From contig CAZSZS010000172.1 in assembly GCA_964611275.1 (NCBI GenBank), positions 4,235-68,234 of the forward strand: a DNA stretch of 64,000 nucleotides, in the 5' to 3' direction. The position numbers and the translations under genes were made by a program. The notes beneath the pieces were generated by a model. The model was not told the origin of the DNA, made no database searches, and worked only from the letters and a program-made list of their open reading frames with translations. Of the stretch, positions 36,114 through 44,689 are shown in pieces. Numbering within the stretch: the stretch's first letter is position 1; every line of letters begins with the position of its first letter. The DNA comes from WJMT01 sp964611275 (lineage in GTDB: Bacteria > Acidobacteriota > Aminicenantia > Aminicenantales > Aminicenantaceae).

Positions 36114-36971
36114 TTGGCAGATTATAATTTTCTGATCATTACAGGACTTTCAGGTTCCGGAAAAACAGCGGCCAGCCGTTTTTTTGAGGATTTCGGATAT
36201 TATTGTATGGATAATATTCCTGCCAAATTGATTCCTAGTTTCGTAGACTTATGGCGAAAGAAAGAATTCCAGATAGATAAAGTGGCGTTTGTGATTGATA
36301 TAAGGGAAGCCGGATTTGTTTCGGAGTTCCCTGAGATTCTGAAAAAAATAAGGAAAAAGCTTTCTCCCTGTGTGATTTTTATGGAAGCTTCAGATGAGAC
36401 CATCGTTAAAAGATTCAGTGAAAGCAGACGGCCTCATCCTTTGACAGGCCAGGGAACAGTCATCCAGAATATCCAGCTGGAAAGGGAAAAACTTGCGGAA
36501 ATCAAAAATCTTTCCGACGAAGTCATTGATACGTCAAAGACGAGTATCGCTGATTTAAAAAAATTGATATCTGATAGGTTCTTAAGAAAGAGCGAATACC
36601 GGATCCAGATAATGTTGATTAGTTTTGGATACAAATATGGAGTCCCTCTGGATTCTGACCTTGTTTTTGATACAAGGTTTCTACCAAATCCTCATTATAT
36701 AGACCGGTTGAGAGACAAGACGGGTCAGGAGAAGAAAGTTTCTGACTATATCTATAATTCTGAAACAACAAAAAAATATATCAAACATCTCTTTGGTTTT
36801 ATAGATTTTCAGCTGCCTTATTTTATAGAAGAAGGAAAGAGTTATCTGACAATTGCCATCGGATGCACAGGCGGAAAACACCGGTCCGTTGCTGTTGCCG
36901 AGTGGTTGAAGGAACATTTAGAATCAAAAAAATATAGCATTCAAATCACTCATCGTGATATATTCAGATAG
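36114..36971 (+). CDS. rapZ: RapZ/YvcJ-family nucleotide-binding protein
   Basis: 285 residues from a TTG start 1 bp after hprK. N-terminal P-loop GLSGSGKTAA and a second nucleotide motif DTSKTSIADLKK; C-terminal domain with FGYKYGVP, DTRFLPNPHY and GCTGGKHRSVAVAEW. In E. coli RapZ is an RNase E adaptor controlling glmS small RNAs; in Firmicutes the relative YvcJ binds nucleotides. Position after hprK and ptsN is the conserved cluster. The symbol marks the family; its RNA target is unknown here. Confidence 0.92.
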   Translation: MADYNFLIITGLSGSGKTAASRFFEDFGYYCMDNIPAKLIPSFVDLWRKKEFQIDKVAFVIDIREAGFVSEFPEILKKIRKKLSPCVIFMEASDETIVKRFSESRRPHPLTGQGTVIQNIQLEREKLAEIKNLSDEVIDTSKTSIADLKKLISDRFLRKSEYRIQIMLISFGYKYGVPLDSDLVFDTRFLPNPHYIDRLRDKTGQEKKVSDYIYNSETTKKYIKHLFGFIDFQLPYFIEEGKSYLTIAIGCTGGKHRSVAVAEWLKEHLESKKYSIQITHRDIFR

Positions 36972-37072
36972 GTTTTAAGATCGATGCTTTTAGTTCGATA
37001 GAAAGGACTTAATGTATTTGTTCATACGTGTTAAAATAGTCATCGGCCGGATAGATGAATGCATCGAGAGTG

Positions 37073-37087
37073 TTGGAATATATCCAA
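37073..37087. repeat. Short palindrome before the EIIA(Man)-like gene
   Basis: TTGGA-ATATA-TCCAA, 13 bases upstream of the next start codon, in a 129-bp gap that separates rapZ from the EIIA(Man)/HPr/EI genes. It could be an operator, but nothing else supports this. Confidence 0.25.
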
Positions 37088-37100
37088 TTGTGTTGTGTGA

Positions 37101-37517
37101 ATGGAAAATGAGATGATCGGCGGCGTTATTGTTTCTCACGGGAAATTGGCTGAAGAACTCTTGAATGCACTCACCATAATTTTAGGGGAGGCTGTTAACA
37201 TAGAGGCAATTTCAATTGGCTGGTATGATGATGTAGAGGAGTCAAAGAAAAAAATAAATGAAAGCATAAAAAGGGTCGATCAAAAAAACGGAGTACTCAT
37301 TTTTACTGATATGTTTGGCGGCACTCCTTCGAATTTGAGTTTTAGTTTTTTAAAAGACGGTCAGGTTGAGATAATAACAGGAGTCAATCTGCCCATGCTC
37401 ATAAAATTCGTCTCCTTGCAGAGGAGCTATAATTTGGAGGATGTTGCAAGGAAAGTCGTTGAACAAGGGAAAAAAAACATACATCTTGCCAGCGCACTGC
37501 TGAAGACAAAAAGTTAA
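37101..37517 (+). CDS. PTS EIIA component of the mannose family
   Basis: 138 residues. Mannose-type EIIA fold with the phosphorylatable His in GVIVSHGKLAEE near residue 12 and the FTDMFGGTPSNLS loop. No IIB, IIC or IID gene accompanies it, so a role in regulation rather than sugar uptake is likely. An in-frame ATG four codons in (37113) has a better-placed GGAAA element and could be the real start. It begins the EIIA-HPr-EI unit. Confidence 0.88.
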   Translation: MENEMIGGVIVSHGKLAEELLNALTIILGEAVNIEAISIGWYDDVEESKKKINESIKRVDQKNGVLIFTDMFGGTPSNLSFSFLKDGQVEIITGVNLPMLIKFVSLQRSYNLEDVARKVVEQGKKNIHLASALLKTKS

Positions 37518-37538
37518 TCTTTATTTTAGCTGGGATCC

Positions 37539-37808
37539 ATGATTAAAAAAAAACTGGTAATAAAAAACAAGTTAGGCCTGCACGCAAGAGCAGCCGTAAA
37601 ATTTGTTAATTTGGCTAACAGGTTTGCCTCATCTATAAAAATAGTGAAAGACGGGAGTGAGGTTGATGGAAAGAGCGTTCTGGGCATACTCACGCTCGCA
37701 GCAGTCCAGGGTTCGGAAATACAGTTAAATGTATCAGGAAAAGACGAGGATATGGCTTTTCAGGCCCTCAGTGATTTGATTGATGACAAGTTTCATGAAA
37801 AAGAGTGA
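37539..37808 (+). CDS. ptsH: Phosphocarrier protein HPr
   Basis: 89 residues. His15-type site in NKLGLHARAAVKFV receives phosphate from EI; Ser46-type site in GKSVLGILTLAA is the target of HPr kinase. Both are intact, so either modification is possible in principle. It sits between the EIIA(Man)-like gene and ptsI. Confidence 0.95.
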   Translation: MIKKKLVIKNKLGLHARAAVKFVNLANRFASSIKIVKDGSEVDGKSVLGILTLAAVQGSEIQLNVSGKDEDMAFQALSDLIDDKFHEKE

Positions 37809-37814
37809 TTTTCG

Positions 37815-39581
37815 ATGGAATATTTTAGGCTAAGAGGAACGGGAGTATCCCCAGGCATTGCCGTGGGGGAAGTCCTTTTATCCGAAGGGATTGCTTTTAC
37901 ATCAAGAAAGAGCGGCATTAAAAAGGAACATGTAGAGAGGGAACTGAAGAGGCTGGACGTTGCGATTCACAGAACTGGGGAACAGCTCAAGAAATTAAAG
38001 GGGGAAATCGGGAAAAAAGTCGGGTCGGACCACTCTTTTATATTCGAAGCGCACCTTTTCATCCTTCAGGATGATTCCCTCATCTCCAGGATAAAGGAGA
38101 TTATTAAGGAGGAGAAAACCAGAGCTGAACGGGCCATTTCCAAAGTGTTTGAAGAATATTCCAAAATGTTCAAGTCCATTGAAGACGAATATTTCAAGCA
38201 GCGTGAATATGACCTGAAAGATGTTCTGTCTAAAATCTACTTGAATCTTGAGACCGATAAAAAGCTTAAGAAAGATGATGGAAAAGAAAAAATACTCGTG
38301 GGGCATGACCTGCTTCCTTCAGAAGCGGCTTCAAGGTTAAGCAAGGGAAATGTCCTTGCTGTAGCCCTTGATGTCGGAGGAACCACTTCTCATACCGCTA
38401 TTCTGGCGCGCTCTTTAAACATTCCCGCTGTAATGGGGCTAAGCCAGATCACCCGGAAAGTCAAAGACGGGGATACGCTCATAGTGGATGGAACAAACGG
38501 TGAAGTGATTATCAATCCTCCCCTTGCTATAAGGCGGGAGTTTGAAAGCAAACAAAAAAAATACGACAGTTATGTGAGAGAGCTTAAGAAGACAGCCACA
38601 TTGAAATCCAAGACTCTGGACGGCGTCAGATTCTTTCCTTTTGCCAATATTGAACTTCCTGAAGAAGTCAATCTTGCCTTTTCAATGGGAGCGGAAGGAG
38701 TGGGGCTCTTCAGAACAGAGTTTATTTTTTTCCAGAGAAAGGAACTGCCTTCTGAGGAGGACCATTTTCAAGTCTATTCCCAGGTTGTAAAGAATGCCGG
38801 CAAAAAGCCTGTTTATATAAGGACGGTCGATATCGGAGGAGAGAAGAATTTTCCTCAATTGAGTATTGAGAAAGAGCCAAATCCCGCCTTAGGCCTTAGG
38901 GGTTTCCGCCTGTCTCTTAGGGAAAGGAAACACTTCAAGACGCAGTTGAGAGCCATATTACGGGCGAGCGCTCTAAATAAAAATGTCCGCATCATGCTTC
39001 CCATGATCACCGGTCTTGAGGAGATCGAAGAAGCAAAATTGATTATCGGGGAGATAAAAGAGGAGCTGAAGGCTCAGAAGTTCAAATATGATGAAGACAT
39101 CCCCCTGGGCATAATGATTGAAGTCCCTGCAGCTGCGGCCGTTTCTGACAGTCTGGTCAAAGAAGTCGATTATATCAGTATCGGGACCAATGACCTCATT
39201 CAGTATTATCTTGCTGTTGATAGGTCAAATGAACTGGTCTCCTATTTGTTTAAACCACTTCACCCTTCTGTCTTGAGGTTGTTGAAATTTATTATTGACA
39301 GCGCAAAAAAAGAGAATAAAGAGGTGACTGTATGCGGTGAAATGGCCGCAGATCCACTTTCAGCTCTGGCTTTATTAGGGCTTGGGCTGAAAAGGTTCAG
39401 TATGAATCCTATCTTTATACCGAAGATAAAAAAGACCTTGAGGTCTGTAGAATACAAGAGCGCGCAAATGATTGTTGAAAAAGCTCTGGCTCTAAAAACA
39501 GCGAGGGAGGTCGAGGAACATTTCTTGGAAAGTGTTTTATCTAAACACCCGAAGGCTCTTCTTGCCACAGAGGCTTCTTGA
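37815..39581 (+). CDS. ptsI: PTS enzyme I (PEP-protein phosphotransferase)
   Basis: 588 residues, standard length. N-terminal HPr-binding helical region, the swivelling domain with the active His in GGTTSHTAILARS near residue 193, and the PEP-binding TIM barrel with GLFRTEFIF, RTVDIGGEK, EVPAAA and the Cys of TVCGEMAAD. It moves phosphate from PEP to HPr. It closes the plus-strand operon; the next gene is convergent. Confidence 0.96.
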   Translation: MEYFRLRGTGVSPGIAVGEVLLSEGIAFTSRKSGIKKEHVERELKRLDVAIHRTGEQLKKLKGEIGKKVGSDHSFIFEAHLFILQDDSLISRIKEIIKEEKTRAERAISKVFEEYSKMFKSIEDEYFKQREYDLKDVLSKIYLNLETDKKLKKDDGKEKILVGHDLLPSEAASRLSKGNVLAVALDVGGTTSHTAILARSLNIPAVMGLSQITRKVKDGDTLIVDGTNGEVIINPPLAIRREFESKQKKYDSYVRELKKTATLKSKTLDGVRFFPFANIELPEEVNLAFSMGAEGVGLFRTEFIFFQRKELPSEEDHFQVYSQVVKNAGKKPVYIRTVDIGGEKNFPQLSIEKEPNPALGLRGFRLSLRERKHFKTQLRAILRASALNKNVRIMLPMITGLEEIEEAKLIIGEIKEELKAQKFKYDEDIPLGIMIEVPAAAAVSDSLVKEVDYISIGTNDLIQYYLAVDRSNELVSYLFKPLHPSVLRLLKFIIDSAKKENKEVTVCGEMAADPLSALALLGLGLKRFSMNPIFIPKIKKTLRSVEYKSAQMIVEKALALKTAREVEEHFLESVLSKHPKALLATEAS

Positions 39582-39631
39582 TATTGTCCCGGTCCCTTTG
39601 TTTTCCATTTCAGGAGAGACGCGTTTCAGGC

Positions 39632-40051
39632 CTATGAGCCTTTGGTCCTTCCATATATGTCTTTGAGCCGGACAATGTCGTTTTCATTCGAGTTTCCTAT
39701 CCAGATCTCCATGATCCTTGCGGGACATTTTCCAATATTCCGGACTCGATGCGGTGCTTTCAGTGGGATAAATATTTCCTCGTTTTTTCGGGGCTGCCAT
39801 ACTTTTTCCCCTACGGTAACCTCCAGGCCTTTATCCAGAGCCACCCAGAATTCACTTCTCTGGTTGTGATACTGAAGAGACAGAGACCCATTTGGATCCA
39901 CTGTGATCAGTTTGATGCTTCCCGCCTTTTTATGCGGAAAGGAACGGAATTTTCCCCAGGGACGCCGTTCCTCGACGATTTCTTTTCTAAATTTTTTTTC
40001 TTCTTGAAGGGTAATCTCTGTTGATACAGAAGAGGCTTTCTTTGTCTTCAT
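39632..40051 (-). CDS. Stand-alone mannose-6-phosphate isomerase-type cupin
   Basis: 139 residues matching only the C-terminal cupin of bifunctional GDP-mannose pyrophosphorylase/isomerase proteins: RRPWGKFRSF, SLQYHNQRSEFWVAL, IPLKAPHRVRN. The first metal His and the Glu are kept, but the usual HHHRAEHW core reads HNQRSEFW. It may isomerise fructose 6-phosphate and mannose 6-phosphate, or merely bind a sugar nucleotide. No pyrophosphorylase gene lies beside it. Confidence 0.75.
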   Translation of the reverse strand: MKTKKASSVSTEITLQEEKKFRKEIVEERRPWGKFRSFPHKKAGSIKLITVDPNGSLSLQYHNQRSEFWVALDKGLEVTVGEKVWQPRKNEEIFIPLKAPHRVRNIGKCPARIMEIWIGNSNENDIVRLKDIYGRTKGS

Positions 40052-40092
40052 TGCTCTTTGGTTGTAAAGCTCTGACTAAGGTTCATTCAAAC

Positions 40093-40554
40093 TCAAAAGG
40101 GCACGTCCTCATCTTCACCGTCAGGTTCCGGCATGTTTTTGTCCGAAGGAAAATCTGACTCATCCTGGTAATCCGGCTTGGATTGCATTGTTTCCGTATC
40201 CATATCCTCTCGCTTGCCGAGCAAAGTGACCTGGTAGGCATGAATTTTTGTTGTGTATCTCTGTTTCCCGTCGCGGTCCTCCCATTTATCTGTTTTCAGC
40301 CTTCCTTCAACAAGAACTTGCTTGCCTTTTGATAGAAACTTTTCACAGAATTCCGCTGTTTTACCCCAGGATACGACTTTATGCCATTCTGTTCGTTCTT
40401 CGCTTTCCTTTGTCTGTGGGTTAAAGATCCGCTCGTTCGTGGCTAAAGAATAGTTGGCGACAGGTCTGTTGGATTGGGGAATATACCGGATATCAGGGTC
40501 AGCTCCTAGGCGGCCCACTAAAATGACCTTGTTAAAGCTGTTTATATCTCTCAT
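40093..40554 (-). CDS. ssb: Single-stranded DNA-binding protein
   Basis: 153 residues. N-terminal OB fold (NKVILVGRLGADPDIRY, WHKVVSWGKTAEFCEKFLSKG, VEGRLKTDKW) and an acidic C-terminal tail ending in DEDVPF, the partner-binding tip of SSB. Its start overlaps the cpoB stop by 4 bp, an unusual link between replication and envelope genes. Confidence 0.95.
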   Translation of the reverse strand: MRDINSFNKVILVGRLGADPDIRYIPQSNRPVANYSLATNERIFNPQTKESEERTEWHKVVSWGKTAEFCEKFLSKGKQVLVEGRLKTDKWEDRDGKQRYTTKIHAYQVTLLGKREDMDTETMQSKPDYQDESDFPSDKNMPEPDGEDEDVPF

Positions 40555-41423
40555 TGTGAAATCCTGGATTGAATTTCCTTGATTTTTTCCTGGGCGATTC
40601 TTGTTTCTTCTTCAAGAGGGAATTTGCTTATGAGAAGCTTGAAGACAGCTAAGGCTTCTTCATCTTTTCCGGTTTCCATAAGACACATCCCCTTTTTTAA
40701 ATGAGCAGCCGGAATTTCGTCGCCTTCCGGATAGCTTAAAATCAGGACATTGAAGTTTTTTATCGCTTCTTCATAGTTTTCCTGGCTGAAATAGCATTCT
40801 CCGATCCAGTAAAGCGCATTGTCTGCAAGCGGGCTTTCGGGAAAGTGCTCCAAGTAAATGGTAAATCCTTCAATGGCCAGCTGGAAATTGCCTTTGAGAT
40901 AATCTGATCTGGCCAGGTTGTACACCTCTTGGGGAGAGAGGTTGGGGTCAAGTTGTGTTTTTAGTGCGCTTTCTTCTGCGGTAGCCTCCATTTCGCCAGC
41001 GGTTGATTCCTGTCCGGATTCATCTGTGACCTCATCCTGCGTGGTTTCTTCTGGGAGTGATGCCGTCGACTGTTTGATTTCGATCAGATCTTCCGAAATC
41101 TCTGCAAGCCGGGAGGTAAGTGAGTCGAACTTTTCGAGGAGGATCTGGTACTGTGCGGGAATTTTTTCCTGTTCCTCACCCAGGCTTGCCTGTTCGTTTC
41201 GAATCAAACTCAACAGCTCATGAATTTCATCTAACCGTTTTTTTATAGAGATGATATCTTCTTGATTCTTTTTTGCCTGTTTCTCAAGCTCCAAGATCTT
41301 CATCTTTAATATCTGGACATCTTCATATATCAGCTCATATGCTTTTTTGCTTTTTTGGATTCCTGAAAGCAAAATGGGACACAAGAAAAGAAGAATAATC
41401 CAAGAATAAGCCTTTTTAGCCAT
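40551..41423 (-). CDS. cpoB: Tol-Pal accessory protein CpoB/YbgF
   Basis: 290 residues. Signal peptide (residues 1-~20), an N-terminal coiled coil (about 30-115) and three TPR-like repeats in the C-terminal half (EVYNLARSDYLKGNFQLAIEGF and two more, closing near residue 285). CpoB joins Tol-Pal function to peptidoglycan synthesis at division. A Glu/Thr/Ser-rich linker (about 115-155) separates the parts. Eight bp downstream of pal. Confidence 0.88.
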   Translation of the reverse strand: MAKKAYSWIILLFLCPILLSGIQKSKKAYELIYEDVQILKMKILELEKQAKKNQEDIISIKKRLDEIHELLSLIRNEQASLGEEQEKIPAQYQILLEKFDSLTSRLAEISEDLIEIKQSTASLPEETTQDEVTDESGQESTAGEMEATAEESALKTQLDPNLSPQEVYNLARSDYLKGNFQLAIEGFTIYLEHFPESPLADNALYWIGECYFSQENYEEAIKNFNVLILSYPEGDEIPAAHLKKGMCLMETGKDEEALAVFKLLISKFPLEEETRIAQEKIKEIQSRISQ

Positions 41424-41431
41424 AAAATAAT

Positions 41432-41980
41432 CTATTTTTCAATGATGGTGAATTGAGCCCTTCTGTTTTTCTGCCAAGCGATTTCATCGTGACCCGGATT
41501 CAATGGTTGGCTTTTGCCGTAGGAAATGATTTGTATTCTATCCGGTGAAATTCCCAAGGAGATAAGATAGTCTCTGGCGCTTTTTGCTCTTTTTTCTCCA
41601 AGGGCGAGGTTGTATTCTTCTGTGCCGCGTTCGTCACAATGCCCCTCTATCAGTATTTTCACGCTCCCCCATTTGCTGAGCCATTCGGCATTTGCTCTCA
41701 AAACCGGTTTTGCGTCTTCTCTAATGAAATATTTGTCAAAATCAAAGTGGACCATATTGAGAAGCTGTTCTGCATTGATTTCCTCTAATGTTTTTTGCTC
41801 AAATATCTCTTGCTCGGTCAGTTCCGGTTCTATTGCCGGGGGTTTTTCTACTTTCTCAACTTGGGGTTGTTCTTTGACCTGTGGAGGAGGTGGTGGGGTT
41901 TCTTCCACTTTTTTCCTACAGGATGCAAAGAAAGAAAAGACCAAAAGAAAAGAGATAAATAGTACCGTTAATTTTTTCAT
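41432..41980 (-). CDS. pal: Peptidoglycan-associated lipoprotein Pal
   Basis: About 182 residues. Start set at 41980 (MKKLTVLF) because a strong ribosome site (AAAGGAG) lies 6-7 bases upstream; the frame is open 10 codons further. Signal peptide ends in a lipobox (FFASC) giving an outer-membrane lipoprotein. A proline-rich linker precedes the OmpA-like domain, with MVHFDFDKYFIREDA, IEGHCDERGTEEYN, GEKRAKSARDYL and NRRAQF, the peptidoglycan-binding residues. Confidence 0.95.
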   Translation of the reverse strand: MKKLTVLFISFLLVFSFFASCRKKVEETPPPPPQVKEQPQVEKVEKPPAIEPELTEQEIFEQKTLEEINAEQLLNMVHFDFDKYFIREDAKPVLRANAEWLSKWGSVKILIEGHCDERGTEEYNLALGEKRAKSARDYLISLGISPDRIQIISYGKSQPLNPGHDEIAWQKNRRAQFTIIEK

Positions 41981-42043
41981 GGGATCTCCTTTGGGTTTAT
42001 TTTTTTGCATTTAACACATCGTATCCGGATATACTGTTTAATC

Positions 42044-42072
42044 TATATACAATGAATATATAGAGTTGTCAA
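42044..42072 (-). promoter_or_regulatory. Promoter for pal-cpoB-ssb
   Basis: Minus strand, perfect TTGACA, 17 bases, TATATA, in the 143-bp gap after tolB. It lies 64 bases before the pal start, suggesting pal-cpoB-ssb can be transcribed apart from tolQRAB. Confidence 0.7.
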
Positions 42073-42123
42073 ATAGTATAAATAAAATCCGTGCCTTAAA
42101 ACTCTTGGAAAGAGCTGTCGTCA

Positions 42124-43419
42124 TTATTTTCTTGACCAGTTCGGAAGCTTGTTTTCTCCCTTTGAAGTCAAGCGCCTCAGGTTTGTACCATCATAGTCAA
42201 GGGAGTAGATCTGGATGGTACCCGTGCGGTTGGATGAAAAGATGATGTGCCGGCCGTCAGGAGACCAGGAGGGAGATTCGTTTCTGGAATATCCTTCCGT
42301 AAGCTTAATAATGCGGTCAGTCCTAAGATTGAGAACGTAAAGGTCAAACACAGCCGCGACTCTTGATACATACACGATCCTGTCGCCGGTCGGGGCCCAG
42401 GCAGGGCCGTCATGATAATTTCCCCCAAAGCTGCGTCTGCGCACATTTGTCCCTTCTGCATCCATGATGTATATTTGAGGGGACCCAAGCCTGTCAGAAG
42501 TAAAGGCGATTTCTCTGTTATTGGGTGACCAGCTCGGAGCTGTATCTATGGCGTTGTTAAAGGTGAGCCGTTTGATGTTTTTTCCACTGCTGTCTGCAAC
42601 ATAGATCTCTGAATTTGATTCATCCTCGGTCGAGCAAAAAGTCATTCTTTTTCCGTCATAGGAAAAATCAGGCCCGAAGCTGGTACCTTGGTCTGTGACC
42701 ATAGTCCTTGTGCCTTCAAAAGGATTGAAAAGATAAAGAGCCGCTTTCCCTTCGCTGTATGCTGTGTAGGCAATTGTTTTTCCGTCAGCTGACCAGGCAG
42801 GCATGTAGTCTCTGGTTTTATTAAAGGTCAACCGTGTCTGGTTATAGCCGTCATAATCCATCATGTACAGCTCGTCATTCCCGTTTCGGTTGGAGACAAA
42901 AAGAATTTTTGTGGTGAAAAGAGGAGGTTCACCATAGGTTATCATCAATTCATTTGATAGTCTATGTCCGACCAGGCGGAGCAGACTCTTATCGGATTGA
43001 TATTTTTTGCCTTTAATGAAGCGGGCGGATTTGACATCATATAGTTTAGCTTCAAAGAGCAGAGAGCCGTCACTGGTTTGAGACATCTCTCCGCTGATAA
43101 GAAGTTTGGCTTGAATGGATTCCCAGTCTTTAAAGATAATGTTTTCAGGATCGAGGGGTTTTATCCATTTGTAATAATCTTCCGGGAGGGGGCTGAAAAC
43201 CCTGCTGTATTTGAGGTCTGAGATAATCACTTCCCTGAGAGTCGAGGCTGCCGAATCCAGTTCCGGGGAACCGCTGTTGGTTATGATTTCAGGAACAGCA
43301 ACAGGAATAACAGGCATCCCCTCTCTTATCCTCATGACGACCTCCTGCTGAGGGATCAGCAGGCCAATGGAAAGGAAAAAAAGCAGGAAAAGAGCCGCAG
43401 TGATATGTATTTTTCTCAT
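42124..43419 (-). CDS. tolB: Tol-Pal system translocation protein TolB
   Basis: 431 residues. Signal peptide, an N-terminal alpha/beta domain (about 30-165), then a six-bladed WD40-like propeller with repeats such as PAWSADGKTIAYTA, PSWSPNNREIAFTS and PSWSPDGRHIIFSS, which docks onto Pal in the periplasm. It overlaps the TonB/TolA-like gene by 4 bp. Confidence 0.95.
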   Translation of the reverse strand: MRKIHITAALFLLFFLSIGLLIPQQEVVMRIREGMPVIPVAVPEIITNSGSPELDSAASTLREVIISDLKYSRVFSPLPEDYYKWIKPLDPENIIFKDWESIQAKLLISGEMSQTSDGSLLFEAKLYDVKSARFIKGKKYQSDKSLLRLVGHRLSNELMITYGEPPLFTTKILFVSNRNGNDELYMMDYDGYNQTRLTFNKTRDYMPAWSADGKTIAYTAYSEGKAALYLFNPFEGTRTMVTDQGTSFGPDFSYDGKRMTFCSTEDESNSEIYVADSSGKNIKRLTFNNAIDTAPSWSPNNREIAFTSDRLGSPQIYIMDAEGTNVRRRSFGGNYHDGPAWAPTGDRIVYVSRVAAVFDLYVLNLRTDRIIKLTEGYSRNESPSWSPDGRHIIFSSNRTGTIQIYSLDYDGTNLRRLTSKGENKLPNWSRK

Positions 43420-44258
43420 TTTGTATGCTCGAATATGATACGGATCAAAAGATATTCCTCTTTGTATTCCGTAGGCAGAGGGGGAAAGGGGGCAGATGAG
43501 CGCACGGCGCGTATGGCAGAGAGGTCTAGTGACCTGACATTGCTTGATTCAAGTATTTCCGGTTCTGATATATGGCCGTCCTTGTAGATCCTGAATGAAA
43601 TGGTCGTGAAATAATCTCCGCTTAATCCTGTTCGAATGCGGGAGGTAAACCAGTTGCTGGATATTCTTGAATGCAGGGTCTGGAGGTACCATGTGTAGGG
43701 GAAAGAAGACATGCCTACCTGAGAAGAATATTCAGAACCAAAACCTATGCCACCACCGCTTCCTCCACCGACTCCTATTCTTAATCCGGACCCTCCGACA
43801 CCCTCAGCCCCGGAGCCTGAATCAGACTGTCCTGATTTGGTTTTTATCTGAGATGTCTTTGTGGATTTCTGGATGACTGATTTTTTTTCAGTATCAGTCT
43901 GTTTTTCCTTTTTGGGTTTATCAACAGGGTATCTAAGGGATGGTTCTTGCTGTTCCAGGGTTTTTGGTACGGTAAGGTCGCTGAGGCTTTCTCTTTCAGG
44001 GAGAGGTGTTTCACCCAGAGTCTCACTCTGTCCGCTTTCACCCGCCGGACCGCCGGGAGCGCCGCCACCGCCGCTTCCTCCTCCTCCGCCGCCGGGAAAA
44101 GAGACGACATTGACATAGTGGACCATTCCCTTTTTTGAGTGAGTGGGGATATACGGAGAAATCAGTATAAATATGAAGAGAGCCAGGTGTGCTGAGGCGG
44201 AGATAATGAGTGCCTGCCTGAAGGCTTTGAATTCCCTGTTTGATACGGTCTGGCTCAT
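43416..44258 (-). CDS. TonB/TolA-like energy-transducing protein
   Basis: 280 residues. N-terminal cytoplasmic stretch, one membrane helix (about 17-35), a low-complexity Gly-rich tract (about 55-75), a Pro/Lys/Thr/Ser-rich linker with a second Gly-rich block (about 160-180) and a C-terminal TonB_C-type domain (about 185-280). By position between tolR and tolB it plays the TolA role of linking the TolQR motor to TolB/Pal. The C-terminal domain resembles TonB more than E. coli TolA, and the linker is much shorter. Confidence 0.82.
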   Translation of the reverse strand: MSQTVSNREFKAFRQALIISASAHLALFIFILISPYIPTHSKKGMVHYVNVVSFPGGGGGGSGGGGAPGGPAGESGQSETLGETPLPERESLSDLTVPKTLEQQEPSLRYPVDKPKKEKQTDTEKKSVIQKSTKTSQIKTKSGQSDSGSGAEGVGGSGLRIGVGGGSGGGIGFGSEYSSQVGMSSFPYTWYLQTLHSRISSNWFTSRIRTGLSGDYFTTISFRIYKDGHISEPEILESSNVRSLDLSAIRAVRSSAPFPPLPTEYKEEYLLIRIIFEHTK

Positions 44259-44689
44259 CCGTCTTCTCTCTCCTCAAGAGGCTTGACCACCAGCCCCACT
44301 ACATTAACGCCAGATTTATTCACAATATCCAGTATGCGGATAACGAAACCGTAGGGAAGGGTTTCGTCAGCCCTTATAAAAACAACTTTTTCTTCTTTTC
44401 CGTAAAAATATTCTTTGAGCCTCTGCTCCAGAAGGAACTGGTTGATCGCCTGATCCTCGATGTGAATGTATTTGTCGCTGGTGATGGTCAGGGTCAGGCC
44501 TTGCTCCGCCGGGGCTGACTCGGTCTCCGCCTGTGGGAGATTCACTCCGATACCTGACTGCATCATGGGAGCTGTGACCATGAATATGATAAGGAGCACC
44601 AGCATGACATCGACAAGAGGAGTTACGTTTATTTCAGAAAGAGAGGTGCCCACCTCTTTTTTGTTTATAGGTCTGTATTTAAATGCCAT
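44255..44689 (-). CDS. tolR: TolR/ExbD-family proton-channel protein
   Basis: 144 residues. One membrane helix with the essential Asp in NVTPLVDVMLVLLIIFMV near residue 27, then a periplasmic domain with LTITSDKYIHI and VFIRADETLPYGFV. Works with TolQ as the proton-driven motor. It overlaps the TonB/TolA-like gene by 4 bp and tolQ by 11 bp. Confidence 0.92.
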   Translation of the reverse strand: MAFKYRPINKKEVGTSLSEINVTPLVDVMLVLLIIFMVTAPMMQSGIGVNLPQAETESAPAEQGLTLTITSDKYIHIEDQAINQFLLEQRLKEYFYGKEEKVVFIRADETLPYGFVIRILDIVNKSGVNVVGLVVKPLEEREDG

